NCBI GenBank assembly: GCA_009777445.1
Contig: WRLV01000003.1
Location: 1-63,675, forward strand
Direction of reading: 5' to 3'
Origin: Oscillospiraceae bacterium
GTDB taxonomy: Bacteria > Bacillota > Clostridia > Oscillospirales > Ruminococcaceae
Length of the DNA: 63,675 bases
Under the pieces are notes generated by a model that made no database searches, was not told the origin of the DNA, and saw only the letters and a program-made list of their open reading frames with translations. Of this stretch, positions 29,281 through 39,241 are shown piece after piece (the stretch's first letter is position 1; each line of letters opens with the position of its first letter). A program made the translations under genes and the position numbers.

Positions 29281-30581
29281 AGCCACTCTTTAATTTTCGC
29301 CTCTTTGCCTTGTGAGGTGGGGTTGTAGTATTTTCTGCCTTTTAGATTTTCGGGCAGACATTCCATATCGGTCTTTTTGTCTTCATAGTCGTGTGCGTAT
29401 TTATACCCCTTTGAGTAGTTCAAGTCTTTCATGAGTTTGGTGACGGCGTTGCGCAGGTGAAGCGGAACGGGTTCTGCCAACGATTTGTTTGCATCTTTTT
29501 GCGCCGCCCCGTATGCCATATAGAGCGCGTTGCTTTTCGGGGCGATTGAAAGATAGGTGACGGCATGGGTTAAATGCACGCTGCATTCGGGCATTCCGAT
29601 AAAATGGCAGGCTTTATAGACCGCCACCGCCATAGAAAGCGCGTTGGTGTCGGCTAAGCCCACATCTTCACTCGCGAACCTTATGAGCCGCCTTGCTATG
29701 TAAAGCGGCTCTTCTCCACCTTCTAACATTCGCGCTAACCAGTATATTGATGCCTGAACGTCGCTGTTTCGCATTGATTTATGAAGGGCTGAGATAATGT
29801 TAAAATGTTCTTCACCGCCCTTGTCATATAATAATGAACGTTTGTTAATACACTGCTTTAATATTTCTTCTGAGACTATTGTTTTCTCGTCTTGAATGTC
29901 GGAGTTTGTTATTAGCATTTCGAGTGTGCTTAGTGCCGTTCGTGCATCGCCGTTTGCGAACGTTGCGACCATCTTGAGCATTTCGTCGCTTATTTCGACC
30001 TCAATATTTCCGAACGCTTTAGGGTTTTTAAGGGTGTTTTTCAACAAAGTAACTAAATCATCACAGCTTAGCATATTAAGCACAAAGACTTTACAGCGCG
30101 AAAGTAACGCCGAGTTAACCTCAAAAGACGGGTTCTCGGTAGTCGCGCCGATTAAAACTATGCTCCCTTTTTCAACAAAAGGCAAAAACGCATCCTGCTG
30201 CGCCTTGTTAAAGCGATGTATTTCGTCTATAAACAAGATGGTTTTTAAACCCATACGCCTTGAGTGTTCCGCTTTTGACATTACCTCACGAATTTCTTTA
30301 ATTCCGCTTGTAACCGCGCTGAAATCAATAAATTCTGATTGCGTTTTGAGGGCTATTATCCGCGCTAACGTGGTTTTTCCCACACCGGGCGGCCCCCAAA
30401 AAATCATTGACGGTATTTTATCAGACGTAATCATGCGCTCAAGAACTTTACCCTTGCTTAATAAATGCTGCTGCCCCACATACTCGTCAAGAGTTTGTGG
30501 GCGAAGTTTGCTCGCTAAAGGGGCGTTTATTTCGTCGAGCGGCGACAAATTTTCGTTATTATCAAATAATGTTTGTTGCAT
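29268..30581 (-). CDS. rarA: replication-associated recombination protein A (AAA+ ATPase)
   Basis: LRPQTLDEYVGQQHLL, FWGPPGVGKTTLARI. Confidence 0.94.
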   Translation of the reverse strand: MQQTLFDNNENLSPLDEINAPLASKLRPQTLDEYVGQQHLLSKGKVLERMITSDKIPSMIFWGPPGVGKTTLARIIALKTQSEFIDFSAVTSGIKEIREVMSKAEHSRRMGLKTILFIDEIHRFNKAQQDAFLPFVEKGSIVLIGATTENPSFEVNSALLSRCKVFVLNMLSCDDLVTLLKNTLKNPKAFGNIEVEISDEMLKMVATFANGDARTALSTLEMLITNSDIQDEKTIVSEEILKQCINKRSLLYDKGGEEHFNIISALHKSMRNSDVQASIYWLARMLEGGEEPLYIARRLIRFASEDVGLADTNALSMAVAVYKACHFIGMPECSVHLTHAVTYLSIAPKSNALYMAYGAAQKDANKSLAEPVPLHLRNAVTKLMKDLNYSKGYKYAHDYEDKKTDMECLPENLKGRKYYNPTSQGKEAKIKEWLTNN

Positions 30582-30646
30582 ATTCTATTCTCCTTAATAG
30601 AAGCATATCACATTATAACCAATTTGTCAATCATAAAGTTTTCCTA

Positions 30647-30675
30647 TTGACATTTCAGCTTTGATGTGTTATACT
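30647..30675 (+). promoter_or_regulatory. sigma-A promoter TTGACA-N17-TATACT
   Basis: hexamers and 17-nt spacer. Confidence 0.7.
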
Positions 30676-30697
30676 ATTTAATAATTTTACATGTTTT

Positions 30698-32395
30698 TTG
30701 GGAAGTTATATGTTTAAAAAAAATGTTGTGTTGCGCCCCGAGAGCTTCATTGAGGGTTTCGGTGAGTCGGTGATTTCTATTATTAAACTTGGTTTTAGAA
30801 CCATTTCGGAAATATTTTTTTATTTCTCAGGAATTATTTGGAAGAAATCGGGCGACATTCGCAAAAAAGTTTCGCTATACTTAAGATACGCCTTAATCGG
30901 GCTTATGGAACCTGTTATGGAGGTTTACGGCCGTTTTGAGCGCGTATTTAAAGACACGGCTAAAACACAAACGGGTGGCGCGCGCTTAAAGGCTGTTCTG
31001 AAAGGGCTTAACGCCCTTATGTTCGGCGAAGACGGGCTTTTTATCTCCTTGTTTAATGTTGCCGCCCCTGTGATTTGCATTGCCTTTTTTATTGCGGTGG
31101 TGAACTACAGCAACTCTTTGAGTTATGGGGTCAGACTTGAGGTTGACGGCAGTTTATACGGCTATATAGAAAATGACAGCGTGTTCAGTGAAGCCGAAAA
31201 ACTTGTGGACAGCCGCTTAAATTATTTGGGCAGTTCGCGAAAAATTAACGCCTTTCCGGTGTATACTATAGAAAAAACGGGTGGTGAATTTTTGAGCGCG
31301 GCGCAGGTAGCCGACCTTATGCTCAGTAATTCAGGAATAAGCGTTCAACAAGCGTATGGGATTTATATGGACGGCTTGCTTGTTGGGGCGGTTACAGATA
31401 ATTCAGGGATTGTTGAGGCACTTGACGGAATTTTAGAGCGTTTTAAAACAGGGCTACCTGATGAAAAAGTCGAGTTTGTTCGCGATTTAGACTATACTCA
31501 AGGGGGAGTGTATACCACAGAAAGTATTATCGAACCGCAAATCATTATAGACCAGGTGACATCGCTGAAACAACAAGCGAGCTATTATACCGTTGAAGTT
31601 GGCGACAGCCCTTCTTTAATCAGCGACAAATTAGACATGTCAATAGATGAGATTGAAGCTTTGAACCCCGGCTTTTCAGAAGGTATTGCCGTTGGCGAGA
31701 AGGTGCAATACAGCGTTGACGTTGCTTTTCTTGATGTTGCGGTAACTTACAGCGAGGTTTATGAAGTCCACGAGCCTTTCAGGACAATCTATCATGATGA
31801 TGACGGAATGTATGTAGACACAACACGCGTTATAAGACCGGGTGAGCCGGGGATTAGCCGCGTGAGTGCAAGCGTTTCAACAGTTAACGGCGTAGAGCGC
31901 GAGCGCGTAATAACAAGCGCGTTTAAATTGTCAGAGCCTGTAGATGAAATAGTGGCAAGAGGAACAAAGCAGATTGAAACAGGAAGCGTCTCTTCAGAGA
32001 GCGCAGGCTATGGCAAATTTATCTGGCCTGTTCCCCGTTATTCGGTGGGAACAATCGAGCGACATCATCAAGACGGCGGCTATGCGGGGCACAGCGGAAT
32101 TGACTTCTCTGCCCCTTACGGAACGCCCGTTTATGCCGGAGACGGTGGTTTAGTAGTCTTGTCGGGTTGGCATTATGACTACGGCACAACGGTAATCATC
32201 GAACACCCCAACGGTTATCGTACGCTATATGCTCACAATAGCCAAAATTTTGTTTCTGTTGGGGAATATGTTGCACAAGGTCAACAAATAGGAGCTGTAG
32301 GGCAAACCGGCAGAGCGTGGGGCAACCACGTGCATTTCGAGGTAATTCGCAACGGTATAAAAGTGAACCCAAGGCAATACTTGGATAATTTATAG
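30698..32395 (+). CDS. membrane-anchored M23 metallopeptidase with LysM and G5-like domains
   Basis: GHSGIDFSAPYGTPVYAGDGG, HVHFEVIRNG; LysM YTVEVGDSPSLISDKL. Confidence 0.9.
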   Translation: MGSYMFKKNVVLRPESFIEGFGESVISIIKLGFRTISEIFFYFSGIIWKKSGDIRKKVSLYLRYALIGLMEPVMEVYGRFERVFKDTAKTQTGGARLKAVLKGLNALMFGEDGLFISLFNVAAPVICIAFFIAVVNYSNSLSYGVRLEVDGSLYGYIENDSVFSEAEKLVDSRLNYLGSSRKINAFPVYTIEKTGGEFLSAAQVADLMLSNSGISVQQAYGIYMDGLLVGAVTDNSGIVEALDGILERFKTGLPDEKVEFVRDLDYTQGGVYTTESIIEPQIIIDQVTSLKQQASYYTVEVGDSPSLISDKLDMSIDEIEALNPGFSEGIAVGEKVQYSVDVAFLDVAVTYSEVYEVHEPFRTIYHDDDGMYVDTTRVIRPGEPGISRVSASVSTVNGVERERVITSAFKLSEPVDEIVARGTKQIETGSVSSESAGYGKFIWPVPRYSVGTIERHHQDGGYAGHSGIDFSAPYGTPVYAGDGGLVVLSGWHYDYGTTVIIEHPNGYRTLYAHNSQNFVSVGEYVAQGQQIGAVGQTGRAWGNHVHFEVIRNGIKVNPRQYLDNL

Positions 32396-32408
32396 ATGCA
32401 AGAAGGGC

Positions 32409-34184
32409 ATGTCTAAAAATATGAAAAAAGAGTTAGGGTTACTTTGCCCTGGTTGTATGGAAGAAAGTGAAGCTTGTTTTTGCGGTTATTCGCCCGTTAA
32501 CGATAATGACGGAAGTCTTGCGCCGCGAACATTGTTGAACGAACGTTATCTATTGGGCAGAGTGATGTCATATAACGGTGAGAGTGTTCTCTATATGGGT
32601 TATGACATCAAAGAAAACAAAAAAATAACCGTTAAGGAATTCCTCCCAAAGTCTCTTTGTTCAAGAGAAAGCGGGAAGGACGTAGTTTGTGTTGCTGACG
32701 GAGGTTTAGCTCTTTATAAAACCTATTTATCGGAGTTTGTGGACTTAAATCGTGCAATGACAGCCCACAGAGATGCCCTTTGCATACAAAAAGCGCGGAA
32801 CATCTTTGCCGCCAACAACACGGCATATGTTGTCTTTGACTATATCGAGGGTATGAGTTTTAAATCATATCTTCTCAAAAAAAACGGCAGTATTCCCTTT
32901 GATGAAACAATGGAGCTTATGCGCCCCTTGATGGTCTCGCTTAATTCTGTTCACCATAAGGGGACAATCCATCGCGGAATAAGCCCTGCTACTTTATTGG
33001 TTAACAAAAAAAACGAGATTGCAATTATAGGCTTTGATATATCGGCAGGGCGTTCTTCGGGTTCACTTATTGATTGTTGGATAGCCCCCGGATATTCAGC
33101 ACCCGAACTTTATAATGCCGGAGCGCAACAAGGCTCATGGACTGATGTTTATGCCCTGTGCGCCGTGCTGTACAGAACATTAACAGGTTTAGAGCCAATA
33201 AGCGCGCCCGACCGTTTGAGAAACGACAGCATGAAAGAGCCGCGGTTTTATGAAAAAACTATTCCACCGGCTGTTTCAAAGGCGATTATGCACGGGCTTT
33301 CTTTAGACATTAACAAGAGAGTCCGCACAATAAATGAATTGACAAACTTAATTTATCACCGTGAGACCACCGATGATGTCACAAGAGATATGAACATTGA
33401 TGCAATTTCAGCGTTAGCGGGCGGTGCCGGCGAAAGCGACGGTTTCAAAGCGCGCGACTTTAGTGGGGGGAGAATCCAAAAGCCGCAAGGCAAACAAAGC
33501 CGTGAAAAAGTTAAACCTCAAAAAAGCGGCACAGGGCTTGCTTATGCTTTGGGGATTTTGGGAAGCTTCACGATTATCGGGCTGATTATGGCAATGGTCT
33601 GGGGGTATAACACACCTGAAACGCCTGTTGATTCCGCTACTACACTACCAACGCAGACCTCGACTCAACCAACCCAAACCACCACCACGCAAGCCATTAC
33701 AACCACACAAACCACAAGAGCCGCGCCCACAGAACCGCTTTATAAAATCCCCGATTTGTCGTCAAGATGGTATAGTGTGATTGCCGAGAGTTATAAGTTT
33801 CTCGAAATGGTCCCGGAATATGAGTTTCACGATACCGTTGCCGAGGGAATCATCTTTGGGCAGGACATTGAGGAAGGCACGGAGGTTGTCGGCGGCACTG
33901 AAATAAGGGTAAAGGTGAGCAAGGGCAACGGCCTCATTCCTCTGCCTGACTATAGCGGTAAAGAGATTACCGAATATCGGGCTATGTTAAAAGAATTGGA
34001 AATAAAACACCGCTCAATGAAAGAATTCAGCGATGATGTTCCCGAGGACTATGTTATCCGTTGCAGTTCTCGAATAGGCGAGAAAATTGACATTACAACT
34101 GACGAAACAGTCTCAATATATTACTCGAAAGGGCCGCGATTCACCAATGGACAAGAAGAGCTTGAAGCCTTTGAAGACTTTTAA
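32409..34184 (+). CDS. PASTA-domain Ser/Thr kinase-like protein (predicted pseudokinase) with N-terminal Zn-ribbon
   Basis: LCPGCMEESEACFCG; kinase fold with HRGISPATL and IGFD; TM and PASTA region. Confidence 0.85.
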   Translation: MSKNMKKELGLLCPGCMEESEACFCGYSPVNDNDGSLAPRTLLNERYLLGRVMSYNGESVLYMGYDIKENKKITVKEFLPKSLCSRESGKDVVCVADGGLALYKTYLSEFVDLNRAMTAHRDALCIQKARNIFAANNTAYVVFDYIEGMSFKSYLLKKNGSIPFDETMELMRPLMVSLNSVHHKGTIHRGISPATLLVNKKNEIAIIGFDISAGRSSGSLIDCWIAPGYSAPELYNAGAQQGSWTDVYALCAVLYRTLTGLEPISAPDRLRNDSMKEPRFYEKTIPPAVSKAIMHGLSLDINKRVRTINELTNLIYHRETTDDVTRDMNIDAISALAGGAGESDGFKARDFSGGRIQKPQGKQSREKVKPQKSGTGLAYALGILGSFTIIGLIMAMVWGYNTPETPVDSATTLPTQTSTQPTQTTTTQAITTTQTTRAAPTEPLYKIPDLSSRWYSVIAESYKFLEMVPEYEFHDTVAEGIIFGQDIEEGTEVVGGTEIRVKVSKGNGLIPLPDYSGKEITEYRAMLKELEIKHRSMKEFSDDVPEDYVIRCSSRIGEKIDITTDETVSIYYSKGPRFTNGQEELEAFEDF

Positions 34185-34860
34185 AAACAATAGTGTAGCT
34201 ACCATTATTGTCGCCGCAGGTAGTTCACGCCGAATGGCAGGGGTGGATAAACTGCTTTTAAAAATCGGCAATTGCCCCGTGATTTTGTATTCTGTTGCGG
34301 CGTTTGAAGAAATTGAACGAGTCTCTGAAATTGTTATTGTCGCCTCGAAAAATAATTTTGAAGAAATTAAATCGCTAATTTCAGCGCGCGAAAGCAAAAA
34401 GCCGCTCACAGTTGTTTTAGGCGGTGAAACTCGCGCACAATCAGTCATAAACGGAATTAACGCCTTAGAGAGCGATTGTCAATATGTCGCTGTTCATGAC
34501 GGAGCGCGCCCTTTAGTTCACAAAGACGATATAGAGGGCGTGTTCTCGCTTGCCGAAAAGACGGGGGCGGCAATTTTAGCCGCTAAGGTGAAAGACACCG
34601 TAAAAGTCGTGAAAAATAACCTTATTATCGACACGCCCGACAGAAAATTTTTATACAACGCCCAAACGCCGCAAGTTTTCAAGCTATCTGCATATCGAAA
34701 GCTCATCTTAGCTAATCCACACATTGACAATATAACCGATGATGCAAGCCTTTTTGAAGCAAACGGCTTTGAAGTAAGCATTTTCGAGGGCAGAGCCGAT
34801 AATATTAAAATTACCGAAAAACACGATTTATATTATATTGAGGGGAAGCTAAAAGTTTGA
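34147..34860 (+). CDS. ispD: 2-C-methyl-D-erythritol 4-phosphate cytidylyltransferase
   Basis: IIVAAGSSRRMAGVDKLLL, VHDGARPLV. Confidence 0.94.
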   Translation: MDKKSLKPLKTFKNNSVATIIVAAGSSRRMAGVDKLLLKIGNCPVILYSVAAFEEIERVSEIVIVASKNNFEEIKSLISARESKKPLTVVLGGETRAQSVINGINALESDCQYVAVHDGARPLVHKDDIEGVFSLAEKTGAAILAAKVKDTVKVVKNNLIIDTPDRKFLYNAQTPQVFKLSAYRKLILANPHIDNITDDASLFEANGFEVSIFEGRADNIKITEKHDLYYIEGKLKV

Positions 34861-34930
34861 AAATAAATCCCCGTAAATATGGGAGAACATATTTTCAAAG
34901 CGCGTTTGTGCAGAAAGGGCATGTCTAAAA
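34853..34930 (+). repeat. 78-bp leader cassette copy 2
   Basis: identical to 25939-26016; contains ispD stop and ispF start. Confidence 0.95.
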
Positions 34931-35400
34931 GTATGAAAGTTGGCATGGGTTATGATGTTCATCGTTTCGCGCCCGGGCGAAAGCTTATATTGGGTGGCGT
35001 TGAAATTCCTCACCGTGAGGGGCTTTTAGGCCATTCAGATGCCGATGTTTTAGTCCACGCGATTATTGACGCACTGCTTGGCGCGTTAGGCTTGGGGGAT
35101 ATAGGCGAGCTTTTCCCCGATTCAGACGAAAGCTATAAAGATGCTGACAGCCTTTTGCTCTTGGGGAATGTCATGGCGTTTGCAAAGAAAAGTGAATGGG
35201 GTATTAAAAACATCGATTGCGTTATAATAGCAGAAACGCCCAAACTTACACCTTTTAAAATCCAAATGAAAGAAAACATCGCAAGAGTTTGCTCACTCGC
35301 GCCCGAAAACGTCAACATCAAAGCAACCACCGAAGAAGGCCTCGGCATAGCCGGAAAAGGAATCGGAGCAAAAGCAATCTTGATAATTGAGAGCCGATAA
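34921..35400 (+). CDS. ispF: 2-C-methyl-D-erythritol 2,4-cyclodiphosphate synthase
   Basis: MKVGMGYDVHRFAPGRKLILGGVEIP, HSDADVLVHAIIDALLGA. Confidence 0.95.
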   Translation: MSKSMKVGMGYDVHRFAPGRKLILGGVEIPHREGLLGHSDADVLVHAIIDALLGALGLGDIGELFPDSDESYKDADSLLLLGNVMAFAKKSEWGIKNIDCVIIAETPKLTPFKIQMKENIARVCSLAPENVNIKATTEEGLGIAGKGIGAKAILIIESR

Positions 35401-35424
35401 TCGTAAAAATTTTTTATATATGCT

Positions 35425-35451
35425 TAAGTTTTTTGAAGAACTAACGATAAG
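35425..35451 (+). promoter_or_regulatory. candidate sigma-D (sigma28) promoter TAAG..ACGATAAG upstream of flgM
   Basis: match to TAAA-N15-GCCGATAA type. Confidence 0.55.
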
Positions 35452-35492
35452 ATATATGACAGGTATAATAAAATAAGAAAGGGGTGTGTGTT

Positions 35493-35777
35493 ATGAACGT
35501 CAAAAATCTTAATAACAGCGTTATAAACACCTATAAAAACATTGGCAACACTAAGGTGTTAAAAGAAAAGAAAGAAAATGTCGCTAAGGCGAGCGCGGAT
35601 AATTTTGACAAGGTTGAGTTTAATTTTGACCTTGCGCTGAAAGCCGCAAAAACAGACATCACTACAGCTTTAAGCAAGAGTGTTAACGCAGAAAGATTAA
35701 ACGCCCTTGCTGCGGCTTATGCCGGCGATAACTGCCCTGTTGGGGCGGCTGAAACGGCAGGCGCAATATTAAAATAA
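35493..35777 (+). CDS. flgM: anti-sigma-D factor FlgM
   Basis: size, position before flgN/flgK, C-terminal helix region. Confidence 0.75.
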   Translation: MNVKNLNNSVINTYKNIGNTKVLKEKKENVAKASADNFDKVEFNFDLALKAAKTDITTALSKSVNAERLNALAAAYAGDNCPVGAAETAGAILK

Positions 35778-35808
35778 GTTAAATTTAAGTAAAAAGGATT
35801 GTTTGGCT

Positions 35809-36306
35809 ATGCAAATGCAAATGCAAATACAAACGGCAGCTCGAATTATAGAATTTTTCAGAGAATATAACGCGCATTTTAAAAGTTTGAGCATTTTTGT
35901 TGCCAAGAAGCAGGAAAAAGTTGTCGCTGATGATTTAGTTTGGTTGAGCGATGCCATCGCAGAAGAACAAAAGTTGGTTATGCGTGGCAATTCGCTCGAG
36001 TCAAGAAGGTTGTTGCTCTTTGAAGAGTTAGGGCTGAAAGATTATAAATCAAGCCAACTGATTGACGAGATGCCCGATGAATTTAAAGGGGAACTTCGTC
36101 TGCTTATAGATTTTATGGAAAAATGTATCAACTATATTCAAGAAGTTAACCACGGTATTCTTGATTTGGTTGAGCAAAAATTAGATGTTCAAGCGCAACT
36201 GCTTAATCAAAACGCGCTTGTCGGCTCTAACACATATACCGCTAAAGGCGAGAAAATTCATAAAAGCATAGCAATTCCGGATGACGATTTTTTAGGAAAA
36301 GTATAA
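35809..36306 (+). CDS. flgN: flagellar chaperone FlgN
   Basis: position between flgM and flgK; helical 160 aa. Confidence 0.75.
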   Translation: MQMQMQIQTAARIIEFFREYNAHFKSLSIFVAKKQEKVVADDLVWLSDAIAEEQKLVMRGNSLESRRLLLFEELGLKDYKSSQLIDEMPDEFKGELRLLIDFMEKCINYIQEVNHGILDLVEQKLDVQAQLLNQNALVGSNTYTAKGEKIHKSIAIPDDDFLGKV

Positions 36307-36323
36307 TTTAAGGAGAAAGATTT

Positions 36324-37883
36324 ATGCGTTCATCGTTTATGGGTTTAGAAGTTTCAAAGCGTTCGATTCAATTGGCGCAAAAGGCGATTGATATTACTAA
36401 CCACAATACAAATAACGCTATGACAAAGGGATATACAAGACAGAGAATAGACCAATATGCCATGCGCATGGTTCCGGGTGGGTTGTGGCAAACCCCGACG
36501 GCGAAAATGTCGCTTGCCGCGCAGGGCGTGAGCGCGTTCGGTATTTCGCAAATCAGAGACCCTTATCTCGACAAACGTTTTCGGGATTTAGCGTGTTATC
36601 AAGGCGAGTATCGCAAAAAAGCGGACATTCTGTCACAGGTTGAAACCACCCTTGACAACATTGAATCTGCCGGTCTTACAAACCAGTTAGACGAACTTAA
36701 ACGCGCAATGAGCATATACGCCACCAACGCACCGGACAATGCCGAACTTTCAACTATCGTTCGCAACCAAGCTTATAATTTAACAGTTTTACTTAATACT
36801 TATCACACCGACCTTAACAGAATGTTAGAGCTTAATGTTTTTGAAGCAGGGGAAACGGTTGATTATGTGAACGTGTTAATTCAAAAAATCACCGGGCTGA
36901 ACGCGGCAATACTTAATGAATATAAGGCAACCGAGTTTGGTGAAGTGTTCAGAGGGGAATCGGTTTCACAATACGGCCCGTTGGAGCTTAAAGACCAACA
37001 AAATTTACTTATTGACGAGCTTGCTTATTATGCAGATGTGCATGTTACAACAAACCATGACGGCACGCTCAACGTGACTGTCGGTGGGCAAAAGGTAGTA
37101 TCCGGCACATCGTATGAAACTCTTATAATGAGCAACTATGAATCGTTTGATGCTATGGTTCTCAGGGTTTCGGGGGGAGAAGAATTAAGGCTGAAATCGG
37201 GCGAGCTTAAAGCATATCAAGACCTTGTCGGCGGAAATGGCCCGTATGCCAACTTCTATCAAAACTCTGATTATGGCATTCCCTATTATATTTCTGCAAT
37301 CAACACCTTTGCGCAGGATTTTGCGTGGCTGATGAACAGCTTTAACGGCGCTACCGATATTGACTCGTCACGCGCGATGTTCGGCTCTCTTCTTGATGTT
37401 TATGACGATGACGGTTATCTCGTTGAACGCGGCATAATCGATGCATCTACCATAAGAATTTCAGAAGAATGGATGAATGATGCCACCATGATAGGGCAGG
37501 TTCAAGACCCTGAAACAGGAGCGTGGGCTTTTGCCCCCGACTTAGATGGTAATAACGCCAACAATTTAGTTTTGGCTTTTGAACATTCCTTCAAAATAGG
37601 CTTAGGAGCGGACTTCGAGGGTTCAATTTATGAATACACGCTGTTTTTGAGCAACCGCTTAGGGCAAGGCATTGACTTTCAAGAAACTCAATATACCACA
37701 TCGTTTACTACCACAAACGAGCTATTAAACAGCCGCGATGCAGTGTCGGGCGTTTCAGACACAGAAGAAGGCATAAACCTCATGACCTATCAAAAATGGT
37801 TTAACGCCTCTGCGCGGATTATGACTTCTTTAGACGAATGTCTTGATTTAATCATAAACAGAATGGGCAGAGTTGGACTCTGA
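36324..37883 (+). CDS. flgK: flagellar hook-associated protein 1
   Basis: SSFMGLEVSKRSIQLAQKAIDITNHNTNNAMTKGYTRQ. Confidence 0.93.
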   Translation: MRSSFMGLEVSKRSIQLAQKAIDITNHNTNNAMTKGYTRQRIDQYAMRMVPGGLWQTPTAKMSLAAQGVSAFGISQIRDPYLDKRFRDLACYQGEYRKKADILSQVETTLDNIESAGLTNQLDELKRAMSIYATNAPDNAELSTIVRNQAYNLTVLLNTYHTDLNRMLELNVFEAGETVDYVNVLIQKITGLNAAILNEYKATEFGEVFRGESVSQYGPLELKDQQNLLIDELAYYADVHVTTNHDGTLNVTVGGQKVVSGTSYETLIMSNYESFDAMVLRVSGGEELRLKSGELKAYQDLVGGNGPYANFYQNSDYGIPYYISAINTFAQDFAWLMNSFNGATDIDSSRAMFGSLLDVYDDDGYLVERGIIDASTIRISEEWMNDATMIGQVQDPETGAWAFAPDLDGNNANNLVLAFEHSFKIGLGADFEGSIYEYTLFLSNRLGQGIDFQETQYTTSFTTTNELLNSRDAVSGVSDTEEGINLMTYQKWFNASARIMTSLDECLDLIINRMGRVGL

Positions 37884-37917
37884 CAATTGACAATTGACAG
37901 TTGAGAGTTGACAGTTT
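37881..37917. repeat. heptad repeat locus L7 (left arm); first heptad TGACAAT is the flgK stop
   Basis: tgacaattgacaattgacagttgagagttgacagttt. Confidence 0.9.
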
Positions 37918-37947
37918 TAGGATTTATGTGGAAAGGATATTTTTGAA

Positions 37948-39240
37948 ATGAGGGTAACGTCAAATACGGTTGTTCGCCGCTATTTACAGGGGTTAGAACG
38001 CAATTTTTCGGGCAAAAACGATGCTGAAGTGAAGGTAATGAATAACAGAAAGTTTTTCCGTGCCAGCCAAAACCCCATTGATGCGGCAAAGGCTCTTAAA
38101 GTTCGCAAGGCAACAGAAGAGCTTAAAACTTATGAATATAACCTTAATACCGCTAAAGGAATTTACGAGACAGCGGAAAGCGCGGTAATGAAGGTGTCAG
38201 AGCTTATTCAAGCAACATATGAAAAGCTGATTTACGGCGCGAACGGGACACAGTCTCCCGCTGAGGAAAAAATAATCGCAGAGACAATCCGAACATATGC
38301 CGATGAAATGGTTCAAATGCTTAACATTAAAGTGGCAGACAGAAACGTATTCGGCGGAACCTCAAACGCATCAATGCCGTTCAGAATGAGAGAAAATCAA
38401 GTTTATTACAACGGCATTCATGTTAACACCTTTCAAAATCCCGTTAACTTCCCTTATGGAAAAGTTTCTTATTCAGATATAGGAATAGGCATGAGCATTG
38501 GCCCGGACGAGAGAATAGACCATCAATCCGCGCTTCCGGTGACGTTTAACGGAATGAGCGTTATGGGTTGCGGTTATTCGGGTAAGTCCATTGTCCTTGA
38601 CCTTGAACAAGTCGTTGCAGGCGCGGAATACAGCCTTGACGTTTTCGCCGGTAATCAAAAGAGAACTATCACATTCTATGGTGGTTTTGACCCGCAAGAT
38701 ACAGCCGAAATGATGACCGAGGCTTTAGAAGAAGCGTTTGGCATAGGGCAAATCAAAATTAACGAGTCGGGACTTGTCACAAATAATATTTTGGGCGTTC
38801 AATTAGACATAGTCAACACACCTTTGGGGAACGAGAACAGCACCGGTTACATTGAATATGAGCCGATGTTAATTGATAACATAGCGGGCGGTTATTCAAA
38901 CAACATAATCCAACTCACTCTTGATGCCGCTGCTTGTCTTGAAAGCGGTGACAAACTTGAAACAGCAAAATTTGCCGATGCACTTTTTGCCATTCAGACT
39001 AATCTTTCACTTGTAATAGCCGATATAGGTAATAAGCAGGAATTTATCGACTTTAACCTCGACCGTATTACAAACAATCTTTATACGTTAGCAGAACAAC
39101 AAAATACACTTGAAGGTTTAGGCCCCGACACCATGAGCGAGCAGATTACCATCTGGAAAGTAATGGAATCAATCTACAACACAACCCTAAGAATAAGCGC
39201 ATCGACAGTCCCCATGTCAATATTTAATTTTATGAATTGA
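37948..39240 (+). CDS. flgL: flagellar hook-associated protein 3
   Basis: MRVTSNTVVRRYLQGLERN; flagellin-like ends. Confidence 0.92.
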   Translation: MRVTSNTVVRRYLQGLERNFSGKNDAEVKVMNNRKFFRASQNPIDAAKALKVRKATEELKTYEYNLNTAKGIYETAESAVMKVSELIQATYEKLIYGANGTQSPAEEKIIAETIRTYADEMVQMLNIKVADRNVFGGTSNASMPFRMRENQVYYNGIHVNTFQNPVNFPYGKVSYSDIGIGMSIGPDERIDHQSALPVTFNGMSVMGCGYSGKSIVLDLEQVVAGAEYSLDVFAGNQKRTITFYGGFDPQDTAEMMTEALEEAFGIGQIKINESGLVTNNILGVQLDIVNTPLGNENSTGYIEYEPMLIDNIAGGYSNNIIQLTLDAAACLESGDKLETAKFADALFAIQTNLSLVIADIGNKQEFIDFNLDRITNNLYTLAEQQNTLEGLGPDTMSEQITIWKVMESIYNTTLRISASTVPMSIFNFMN

Positions 39241-39241
39241 T

